A stretch of DNA of 64,000 nucleotides from Brevibacterium sp. UMB1308A (GTDB lineage Bacteria; Actinomycetota; Actinomycetes; Actinomycetales; Brevibacteriaceae), in the NCBI RefSeq assembly GCF_030230605.1, contig NZ_JASPDO010000001.1, positions 186,001-250,000 of the forward strand. The letters are read 5' to 3'. The notes under the pieces were generated by a model. That model made no database searches. It was given only the letters and a program-made list of their open reading frames with translations, and was not told where the DNA came from. A program made the position numbers and the translations under genes. Within the stretch, counting starts at the first letter, position 1; every line of letters starts with the position of its first letter. Positions 54,751 to 62,059 of this stretch are shown piece by piece.

Positions 54751-54895
54751 TGTGACTCCTTAGGGATATAGGGGGTATGCATTCTCAACTATAGGGGGCG
54801 CCCGCGCTCACTGCTGCCACCAAGCACCGCCGGTTGATAGACTTCACATGAACTGTGGCGGGTTTCCCGCCTCCCACCTGCATCCAAGGAGCACC

Positions 54896-55153
54896 ATGGG
54901 ACGTGTAGTCGTCGAGGTCATGCCAAAGCCTGAAATTCTTGACCCCCAGGGCAAAGCAATTTCGCAAAGCCTGGAACGTTCAGGCGTGAGCGGTTTCGAT
55001 GTTCGTCAGGGAAAGCGCTTCGAACTCACCATCCATGAAGAAATCACCCCCCAAGTTCTTGAGCAGGTCAAGCAGGTCGCTCAGGACCTCCTTTCCAACC
55101 CAGTCATCGAAGACGTGGTGGGCGTTTACGAAGTCACCGGTGATGCCCAGTGA
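54896..55153 (+). CDS. purS: FGAM synthetase subunit PurS
   Basis: 85 residues from the ATG at 54896 with AAGGAG upstream. [17 protein letters not shown] and [11 protein letters not shown] are the PurS signatures. It forms a complex with PurQ and PurL, channelling ammonia for FGAM synthesis. Its stop overlaps the purQ start (GTGA). Confidence 0.96.
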   Translation: MGRVVVEVMPKPEILDPQGKAISQSLERSGVSGFDVRQGKRFELTIHEEITPQVLEQVKQVAQDLLSNPVIEDVVGVYEVTGDAQ

Positions 55154-55908
55154 CCACCGATCAGCTCATTGGCGCACCGGTCTCAACGACCTCGGCACCT
55201 GAAGCCCAGGGCCTTCGAGTGGGTGTTGTGACGTTCCCCGGGTCCCTTGACGACCGTGACGCCGCCCGCGCTATCGCGCTTTCCGGTCCCGAGGTCGTCC
55301 CACTCTGGCACGCCGACACCACCTTGGCATCGGTCGACGCGGTAGTCCTGCCAGGCGGGTTTTCCTACGGCGACTATCTGCGTTGCGGTGCAATCGCTGC
55401 ACGTTCGCCCATCATGGAAGCGATCGTTGACGCCGCTAAAGGTGGCCTGCCAGTTCTGGGTATTTGCAACGGGTTCCAGATCCTGTGCGAATCGGGCTTG
55501 CTCCCCGGTGCGCTGGTGCGTAATGACCACCAGCAGTTCATTTGCCGTGACCAGAAACTGCGGGTAGAAAACGCGAACACCGCGTGGACCAGTTCATATG
55601 AGCAGGGCCAGGTCATCACTGTTCCACTCAAGAACGGTGAGGGAAGCTACCAAGCTGACCAGCACACGCTTGACGAACTTGAAGCTGAAGGCCGGGTTGT
55701 TTTCCGCTACGAGGGCTACAACCCCAACGGTTCCCAGCGCGACATCGCCGGCATCACCAACACTCAAGGTAATGTCGTTGGCCTTATGCCACACCCCGAA
55801 CACGCTGTTGAGGCTGGGTTCGGTTCAGCCGTTGGGAGCGACATGGGTGCTGGTGTCGACGGCCAGGGGTTCTTCACCTCGGTCATTGCGCACCTGACCC
55901 GGGCGTAA
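55150..55908 (+). CDS. purQ: FGAM synthetase glutaminase subunit PurQ
   Basis: 252 residues from a GTG, of which the first 20 are an extension. Class I glutaminase motifs: [19 protein letters not shown] with the nucleophilic Cys, and [11 protein letters not shown] with catalytic His and Glu. It supplies ammonia to PurL. purL is normally next but here lies 6.2 kb further on. Confidence 0.97.
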   Translation: MTTDQLIGAPVSTTSAPEAQGLRVGVVTFPGSLDDRDAARAIALSGPEVVPLWHADTTLASVDAVVLPGGFSYGDYLRCGAIAARSPIMEAIVDAAKGGLPVLGICNGFQILCESGLLPGALVRNDHQQFICRDQKLRVENANTAWTSSYEQGQVITVPLKNGEGSYQADQHTLDELEAEGRVVFRYEGYNPNGSQRDIAGITNTQGNVVGLMPHPEHAVEAGFGSAVGSDMGAGVDGQGFFTSVIAHLTRA

Positions 55909-55998
55909 GCCCGCGTACCGCACGCAAACGTAAGCCAGGCGCCCAGCACTGTCACAAACCCACATTCTTCCCCCCGAGCGTCAACCAGGAAGGACACC

Positions 55999-57099
55999 AT
56001 GAAAGAAAGTCCAGCACTCACCGACCTTGTCGTCTCAGGCGTGTTCATCTCAACAGAAGCTCAGTGGGTTTTTGAACGCACCACCGCCAACTCCGATTAC
56101 GACTGGAATGTGGACTTTTCCGACGCTCCACTCATTGAACTGTCCGGTGAGCACGGGTTTACTGGCCGCCCCCACATGATTGGGTCCACCGATTCCAACT
56201 ACGACACTTTCCGCTGGGGTTGGTCGCCGGATAACGACTGGAAAGAACCCGCGATCGCGCTTTCCCGCAAAGTGCGCGAATACGGGGCTGAACACCAGAT
56301 CCCAGAGTTCACCGACCCCGAATTCGACACGCACGACGACCAAGCCCTGCGCATGGTCATCGCTGCAAAGGTCATCACCGGCCACCTGTTCCACGTCCCA
56401 CTTCCCGTGGGACCCGCGACCGCGTGGCTCATTGTGGATGCCCCGCAGCTGCAGTTGGGTGAGCCTGAAATCCGGCCGGTTGTGAAGGCTTTGGCCGCTG
56501 GCTTGTCTGTCACCGACATCCCCAACCACCGCACGGCCATCCAAGAGTACGGACGTCTGCGTGGCTTCCACGTCGTTGAGAACGGCGACGGCTTGCGCAT
56601 GCTGCTAAAAGACGGTTCAGCCGACCTCACGTTCGACTCTCTCAACCGTCTCACCAACTGTCAGGTGACCCAGCCGCTCAGTGACGAGGCTGCGGAGCAG
56701 CTCAGTGCCGCTGGGGTCGCTGAACCCCAGTTGGTCCGCGTTGAGGTTGAGGACGCACCGCCGGTTGAGGAGTCGCAGGCCCCCACCGCCGAGGTGGTTG
56801 CCGAGCCAGAGCCGAGTGTCACCTCGGGCGCGGAAGACTCCGCCGAACAGGTGCTCCCACAGACGGCTGCCGTGGAAGACGAAACCGTTGCGGACGTGCC
56901 CGTCCAGGAACCCGCCGCCGAGGTCGTCGAAGAGCCAGTCGCATCTGTGCCAACCGAGCCCGAACCTGTTGCTCCGCGTGAAGCTGAACCCGTTGAACAG
57001 CCCTCGGTTAAAGAAGAGCCTGCACCGGAACCTACACCTGAAGCAGAGAAGCCGAAGAAGAAAAAGAAGGGCTTCTTTGGTCGCTTGTTCGGGCGTTAG
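55999..57099 (+). CDS. Hypothetical protein with acidic linker and basic aromatic tail
   Basis: 366 residues; AGGAAGGA precedes the ATG. Residues 1-180 form a globular domain (WVFERTTANSDYDWNVDF, YDTFRWGWSPDNDW) that may belong to the DUF6882 group, a low-confidence suggestion. Residues 235-345 are a Pro/Glu/Val/Ala-rich linker. The end KKKKKGFFGRLFGR is a basic, aromatic tail of the kind that binds membranes peripherally. The gene is inserted between purQ and purL and carries three copies of the recurrent word. Confidence 0.75.
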   Translation: MKESPALTDLVVSGVFISTEAQWVFERTTANSDYDWNVDFSDAPLIELSGEHGFTGRPHMIGSTDSNYDTFRWGWSPDNDWKEPAIALSRKVREYGAEHQIPEFTDPEFDTHDDQALRMVIAAKVITGHLFHVPLPVGPATAWLIVDAPQLQLGEPEIRPVVKALAAGLSVTDIPNHRTAIQEYGRLRGFHVVENGDGLRMLLKDGSADLTFDSLNRLTNCQVTQPLSDEAAEQLSAAGVAEPQLVRVEVEDAPPVEESQAPTAEVVAEPEPSVTSGAEDSAEQVLPQTAAVEDETVADVPVQEPAAEVVEEPVASVPTEPEPVAPREAEPVEQPSVKEEPAPEPTPEAEKPKKKKKGFFGRLFGR

Positions 57100-57101
57100 T
57101 T

Positions 57102-57503
57102 CTAGCCCAACTTTTCGACGAACCACACTCGGCTTGTGTCGTGTGGCAGGTACTTCACGGGGTGAACTTGACCTTCTGCGAATTCGTTTTGGTTCCACGC
57201 CGCAAAGTCGATGAGCGCTTCAGCATATGACTGGAATGTGAAGCCGTCTGGTGTTCTCACGACAACGGTGAACGTGCACAGTCGTCGTGTGCCCCGCGCA
57301 ATGGTTCCCCCGAAAGTCTGATACACCGTGAGTCTGCGTTCAACGATTGTGGCCATGCCTTGAGGGGCAGTCAGGAGTTGTTGGCGCAACTGTGGATCCG
57401 GTTTGCCTCGCCGGTTCGCTGTGCGCACCATGACGATGACCCAGATGATCTCCGGTGTCAACACAACAGCGCATATGAAAAGCACAATCATCGCGGTCTT
57501 CAT
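57102..57503 (-). CDS. Single-helix membrane protein, unknown
   Basis: 133 residues with an N-terminal helix (IVLFICAVVLTPEIIWVIVMV) and a small soluble domain ending at HDTSRVWFVEKLG. It converges with the preceding gene at a three-base interval. No family was recognised. Confidence 0.65.
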   Translation of the reverse strand: MKTAMIVLFICAVVLTPEIIWVIVMVRTANRRGKPDPQLRQQLLTAPQGMATIVERRLTVYQTFGGTIARGTRRLCTFTVVVRTPDGFTFQSYAEALIDFAAWNQNEFAEGQVHPVKYLPHDTSRVWFVEKLG

Positions 57504-57557
57504 GATCGTCTCCTTTGCAGAACCGGACCGCTCACCGGACCAGTTGCCTCAGTTTGG

Positions 57558-58466
57558 TTACTGGGTGGCCGAGGTGGCTAGGTCCGCCTGCTCGCATGAA
57601 TCGCAGTTCGGGTGTTCGTTGCGTTCCGTGCAGTCTTCGCACCGCAAGAACTGTTTGCGGCAACTCAAGTTTGCGCAGTTCACGAAGATGGGCGTGTGGG
57701 TGCCACAGGAAACGCATGTGCCCAACGACTCAGCCCCGTCACCAAACTCCATGTGCATACGCTTGTCGAACACATACAGCGAGCCGTCCCACAGGCCGGA
57801 GTTGCCGTAGGTCTCGCCGTAGCGCACGATTCCGCCTTCGAGCTGGTACACCTCTTCAAAGCCACGGTTCTTCATGAGAACGCTGAGCACTTCGCAACGG
57901 ATTCCGCCGGTGCAGTACGTGACGACTGGCTTGTTTTTCAGGTCGTCGTATTTGCCGGATTCGATTTCGGCAATGAAGTCACGCGTCGTTTCTGTGTCTG
58001 GCACAATCGCATTCTTGAACTTCCCGATCTGCGCTTCCATCGCGTTGCGCCCGTCGAAGAACACCACGTCGTCGCCGCGTTCTTCGACAAGTTTGTGGAG
58101 CTCACCGGGTTTGAGGTGCACTCCCCCACCTTCAACGCCTTTATCTGTGACCTTGATTTCTTCCGGCCGGGTGAACGTGACCAGTTCGGGGCGCACCTTT
58201 ACTGACAGACGGGGGAAGTCGTCACCTTGGCCGTTCGACCATTTGATGTCTGCCTTTTTAAATGGCGCGTAGCTCTTGGTGGTCCGCACGTACCGCTTAA
58301 CGTCGTCGATGTCTCCACCCAGAGTCGCGTTGATGCCGTCTGGTGAAATGATCACGCGACCCTTAAGGTTGCAGTTTTCAGCCAGGGCAAGTTGCCACAG
58401 TTTGACCGCTTCGGGGTCGGCTAGCGGAGTAAAAACATAGAACAGAACAATCTTCGTGACGGACAT
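57558..58466 (-). CDS. trhO: tRNA uridine(34) hydroxylase TrhO (rhodanese-domain)
   Basis: 302 residues from the ATG at 58466, with TAAAAT seven bases upstream and no ribosome site (leaderless context); a longer start is unsupported. The N-terminal acylphosphatase-like domain contains [18 protein letters not shown]. The rhodanese domain has the active Cys in [12 protein letters not shown] and [14 protein letters not shown]-terminal zinc region ([25 protein letters not shown]) ends it. The enzyme makes 5-hydroxyuridine at tRNA position 34 with oxygen. Confidence 0.92.
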   Translation of the reverse strand: MSVTKIVLFYVFTPLADPEAVKLWQLALAENCNLKGRVIISPDGINATLGGDIDDVKRYVRTTKSYAPFKKADIKWSNGQGDDFPRLSVKVRPELVTFTRPEEIKVTDKGVEGGGVHLKPGELHKLVEERGDDVVFFDGRNAMEAQIGKFKNAIVPDTETTRDFIAEIESGKYDDLKNKPVVTYCTGGIRCEVLSVLMKNRGFEEVYQLEGGIVRYGETYGNSGLWDGSLYVFDKRMHMEFGDGAESLGTCVSCGTHTPIFVNCANLSCRKQFLRCEDCTERNEHPNCDSCEQADLATSATQ

Positions 58467-58627
58467 GCCACCAATTTTATCGCCTATGGGTGGTGCAACA
58501 CGGACCGCAAGGTTTTGGGCCCTATTTTGAACCCATGGACCCCATCGCAAGGTCGGCATGCAAAGTAAAGTGAGGGTATCCCCTTGAGAATCTGATTTGA
58601 GTCCCCACCCCTGGAGTTATAGTTGCC

Positions 58628-60115
58628 ATGAAACTAAAAACCCTGCGCCAACGCGGTCAAGGAACAATCGAGTACATTGGCATCGCAGTAGTAGCCGCGA
58701 TCGTCATCGCCGGGCTTATCGCAACACCCATGGCACCTAAGATGGCGGAGACTATTGACAAAGCTATCTGCACAGTCTTTAGCGGTGCACAATGGAACGA
58801 AGCATCGTGTGGTGAAGCCCCTGAGGACAAAGTCGTTTGTGAAGTATCGACGCACGAATATGGTCGAGTTGCCGACGTCAGCGTCGACGTCAAGGCTGGC
58901 AAGGGCAGTGCACGAAAGGGAGCAACCGTTCAACTCGTCGAAACCAACGACGGCTGGGAAGTCGTGATCAGTTCGGATTACGGAGCTAGCGTAGGAAAAG
59001 GACTCGGCAAGGACAAAGGTAAAGACAAGGGCGGAGACAGTTCCGACAAAGGTGACGACCAAGACGGTGGCGTCGAAATTAAGCCTGAGGTTAACGCCGA
59101 AGGTGAGATAAACGGTGACTACTCCTACAGCAAGGTTTACAAATTTGACAAGGATAACGAAGAAGGCGCTAGGGAAGCTTTCGAAAGAGCCAAGAAGAAC
59201 GTTGACCACGGAGACGCTCTCAATCCTTTCAAACCCACACAACCTTTTAACGGCTTTGAGGAACCTTCGGAGGAAATGCACAAGTTTCGTCTGAACGGCC
59301 AAGTAAACGCTGATTTCGATATATCGGTTTCTGATAAGGGTGACGACGCGCAAAAGCCGAACTCCAGCAACAGCGACGGAAACGACAGCGATGGGAAAGA
59401 CAGCAGCGGGGAAGACAGCAGCGGGGAAGACAGCGGTAGCATCAAGATTTTGGAGAAGCTCAAAGCCGGTGTAAGTGGGAATGCAGAGCTTGGCGCAGAA
59501 GGCGCGGTCTCTCACAATCACGACGAGGGAACTAAGACCATTTACGTTCAAGTCGACGGTGGACTTGAAGGTAAAGCAAACCAGGAATTCCTTGGTACTG
59601 CAGGCGCTAACGCTCATGGCGCTACCCTACTGGCGGTCACTATGAAAGAAGATACGGACGAAATCGTCAACATCACATCGCGCACGGCTTATAACGCAGA
59701 TGCCGGCGTGAACGGCGCGGAGGACATCGTAAACCAGTCGGTTGTCACCGCGTCAATTAACACCGACACCCCTGAAAAGCGCAAGCAAGCGCTGGAAGCC
59801 ATCAAAAACCTCGATAACCCAATGAACCGCTATCACAACGGTGGCAAGGACGAAAACCCAAGCAAGTACACCATGTCTGACCTTTTCTATGACCATGGCA
59901 AACTCACTAAGCAGGAACGCCGAATAACGTCTGAAGAAGCCGAACAGGAAATGGATTGGTTCCGCGAAGGCACGAACTTCCTCACGAGTACTTTCGCTGA
60001 TCAAGAAGTGTTTGGTCAATCTGAGTCCACAACAGACGCCTCGACTACTAGCTTCCAAGTCATGGACGAGAATGGTAACTGGGTAGCCATGCCTGAATGC
60101 GTCGCTGGTGGGTAA
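58628..60115 (+). CDS. Flp-type pilin helix fused to a large unknown domain
   Basis: 495 residues. RG|QGTIEYIGIAVVAAIVIAG (cleavage after Gly10, Glu at +5) copies the Flp core. A cysteine pair (AICTVFSGAQWNEASC) matches the other two fusions. Low-complexity Gly/Lys/Asp and Ser/Gly/Glu/Asp linkers separate segments that look beta-rich (VEIKPEVNAEGEINGDYSYS; AGVSGNAELGAEGAVSHN). The C-terminal about 110 residues are polar (NRYHNGGKDENPSKYTMSD, EEAEQEMDWFREG). I recognise no enzyme or toxin family. A lipoprotein and a membrane protein follow. Confidence 0.8.
   Translation: MKLKTLRQRGQGTIEYIGIAVVAAIVIAGLIATPMAPKMAETIDKAICTVFSGAQWNEASCGEAPEDKVVCEVSTHEYGRVADVSVDVKAGKGSARKGATVQLVETNDGWEVVISSDYGASVGKGLGKDKGKDKGGDSSDKGDDQDGGVEIKPEVNAEGEINGDYSYSKVYKFDKDNEEGAREAFERAKKNVDHGDALNPFKPTQPFNGFEEPSEEMHKFRLNGQVNADFDISVSDKGDDAQKPNSSNSDGNDSDGKDSSGEDSSGEDSGSIKILEKLKAGVSGNAELGAEGAVSHNHDEGTKTIYVQVDGGLEGKANQEFLGTAGANAHGATLLAVTMKEDTDEIVNITSRTAYNADAGVNGAEDIVNQSVVTASINTDTPEKRKQALEAIKNLDNPMNRYHNGGKDENPSKYTMSDLFYDHGKLTKQERRITSEEAEQEMDWFREGTNFLTSTFADQEVFGQSESTTDASTTSFQVMDENGNWVAMPECVAGG
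59399..59440 (+). repeat. 15-base tandem repeat in a coding linker
   Basis: GACAGCAGCGGGGAA occurs twice in perfect tandem (59399-59413, 59414-59428) with a partial third copy, encoding DSSGE units. It lies in the Ser/Gly/Asp linker of the pilin-headed protein and could vary in copy number by slippage without changing the frame. Confidence 0.85.
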
Positions 60116-60163
60116 CATGTCAATGGATCGTCAGACTTTCATCGCACTTAGGAAAGAGATCAA

Positions 60164-60730
60164 ATGAAGACTCAGGCGTTCAAGCTTATAGCTCTATCCG
60201 CTATCGTCGCCCTTCTCAGCTCATGCGGAATAGGTAATGCGGGTGTGACAAATGAACCCGACAACTCCAATGAACAGCGGATTTCCGAGGGACGTATTTC
60301 AGTTGTCGTCCCCAAAGAATGGTCCAAAAATCCAGACTTTAAACCGACCTTCACTGGTTTCACAACCTCTTGGGCAAATTCTCACGAAGATCCCACTGAC
60401 ATCGTCCGGATGAGTTCGGATCAGGGTCAGGGGCCCAATGCAGAGGCCAATATGGGGTACTTTGAAGCGAACGCAATGTTCAAATCTACACACGGACCAG
60501 ATTTCAAATTGGGCAATTCAAAAGACCTAGACATCAAGAACGCCACCCAAGCGAAACTCACCACCTGGACAACCATTGACAAGTCTGGTCGCACTGTAAA
60601 TGGCGCGTGGGTGTTTGTGTCCGCTGACGATGATCCGGCTGTGGGAGGCGTCGAAATCATGGCACTAACACTGACTAAAGACGAAATCAATGACATGATT
60701 GATTCGATCCAGTTCGACCCGAGTAAATAA
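60164..60730 (+). CDS. Small lipoprotein, paralogue of 26886 and 51044
   Basis: 188 residues. The lipobox LSSC gives Cys21. ISVVVPKEWSKN, GRTVNGAWVFVSADD and VGGVEIMALTLTKDEIND match the plan of the two other small lipoproteins. It starts 48 bases after the pilin-headed protein and is probably cotranscribed with it, so it may be its membrane partner or protective factor. The function is unknown. Confidence 0.8.
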   Translation: MKTQAFKLIALSAIVALLSSCGIGNAGVTNEPDNSNEQRISEGRISVVVPKEWSKNPDFKPTFTGFTTSWANSHEDPTDIVRMSSDQGQGPNAEANMGYFEANAMFKSTHGPDFKLGNSKDLDIKNATQAKLTTWTTIDKSGRTVNGAWVFVSADDDPAVGGVEIMALTLTKDEINDMIDSIQFDPSK

Positions 60731-60732
60731 TT

Positions 60733-61116
60733 ATGCTGTCGTTTGCCAAATCCTTTCTCGGCGGACTTTTTGCCTTTATCGTTTCCAACCTCGCGCTGAT
60801 GATCGTTTTTAAGCTAGTTGAAAGCTGGTGGTTTGCGGTTCCTCCGGTGCTATCCGGAGCGGTCGCTGCGTTTGTGGCATTCTGGACTGACCTGGAATCA
60901 CGCACCAGCACCTGGCTTGCTGTGGCTTTGCCCTCCGCGCTCATGGCCTGTTTTACAATCATCATGGGCGTTGTGAATGGGATAGAGTACCCGCTATGGC
61001 AGATGGCTTACATGGTCGTTGCCAACGCTTTAACTGCCGCCATAGCTGGTGGGCTTGTCTTTTTGGTAGTTCATTTGATTTACGGCGGGTCGGAGCATAT
61101 AGAGGAACCTGTCTGA
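60733..61116 (+). CDS. Four-helix membrane protein, unknown
   Basis: 127 residues with four helices (about 5-28, 33-50, 60-82 and 92-115). It begins two bases after the lipoprotein stop, so it is coupled. No family was recognised. As third gene of the cassette pilin-fusion, lipoprotein, membrane protein, it may protect or assemble the fusion product. Confidence 0.72.
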   Translation: MLSFAKSFLGGLFAFIVSNLALMIVFKLVESWWFAVPPVLSGAVAAFVAFWTDLESRTSTWLAVALPSALMACFTIIMGVVNGIEYPLWQMAYMVVANALTAAIAGGLVFLVVHLIYGGSEHIEEPV

Positions 61117-61145
61117 ACCGGACCAGACACCGTTACAGTGAAGCC

Positions 61146-61937
61146 ATGGACTCATACTTCAAGCGCACCGGCACGCACCAATACACGGCCACCCAGCTCA
61201 CCTCGGGAGCATGGAATGTCGAAGAACAACACATCTCCCCCACCCTGGGGCTCGCCACCCACATCATCGAAACCGACCTTCACGCCCGGCGTGATGACCC
61301 CATGGTGATCGGCAATCTCAAATTCGACATCCTGGGTGTCGTACCCATTGGCGCATACGACGTCGACGTCCGCGTGATCCGCCCCGGACGCACAATCGAA
61401 CTCGTCGAAGCCACCCTCAATCACGGCGAGCGTACCATCGTCATCGCCCGCGCCTGGCTCATGAAACCAGGCGACTCCTCCTCCGTAGCCGGGACAGCAC
61501 TCAGCCAGCTACCACCTCGGGAACATATGGAACCTTACGCCCCGCACATTGACTGGCAGGGCGACTACCTCAAAACTTACGAAGGTTTCCGCACCCAGCA
61601 AGAGCCCGGCCGGGCACAGGTGTGGCAGCGCACCCACGCCGACCTCGTAGACGAGTCCTACAGTGCCCTCGCCCGCTCAGCCGGGATGCTCGACGTCGCC
61701 AACGGGCTATCCGTACGCCAAGACCCAACCCAGGTCGCTTTCCCCAACGTGGACCTCGACATCCACTACTTCCGCGTCCCGGACTTCGCCCACCAACCCG
61801 GGCAGCCTTCAGACTGGCAAGGCTACGACGTGACCGTGAGCTTTGGCGACGGCGCGCTGGGCCTCACCCACACGTGGGTCCACGACCAACACGGCCCGTT
61901 CGCCGCCGTCACGCAGTGCCTGACCGTCCGGCCGTAG
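61146..61937 (+). CDS. Thioesterase-superfamily (hotdog) protein
   Basis: 263 residues from the ATG at 61146; the frame upstream overlaps the preceding gene and is not used. Two hotdog-like halves are seen: GLATHIIETDLHARRDDPMVIG with PGRTIELVEATLNHGERTIVIARAW, and VDLDIHYFRVPD with DGALGLTHTWVHDQHGPFAAVTQ. This fits the acyl-CoA thioesterase (4HBT_3) family. The substrate is unknown. Confidence 0.82.
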   Translation: MDSYFKRTGTHQYTATQLTSGAWNVEEQHISPTLGLATHIIETDLHARRDDPMVIGNLKFDILGVVPIGAYDVDVRVIRPGRTIELVEATLNHGERTIVIARAWLMKPGDSSSVAGTALSQLPPREHMEPYAPHIDWQGDYLKTYEGFRTQQEPGRAQVWQRTHADLVDESYSALARSAGMLDVANGLSVRQDPTQVAFPNVDLDIHYFRVPDFAHQPGQPSDWQGYDVTVSFGDGALGLTHTWVHDQHGPFAAVTQCLTVRP

Positions 61938-62059
61938 TTGCCCTTACCCAACCACACCCGCAACGACCTCGGCCGTGGTCCCTCAAAGCGCCCCTCACCT
62001 CCTGCAACAGGTAGACTTCGCAGTAAGACGTATGGACGTGCCATCAGAAAGGGATCCCT

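Noticed and set aside
58634..59617. Long open frame on the minus strand (327 codons) opposite the 58628 protein
   Set aside because: It is a shadow of the low-complexity coding strand; it lacks a ribosome site and its product is a Val/Phe/Ser-rich sequence without domain features, whereas the plus frame has a clear pilin signal.
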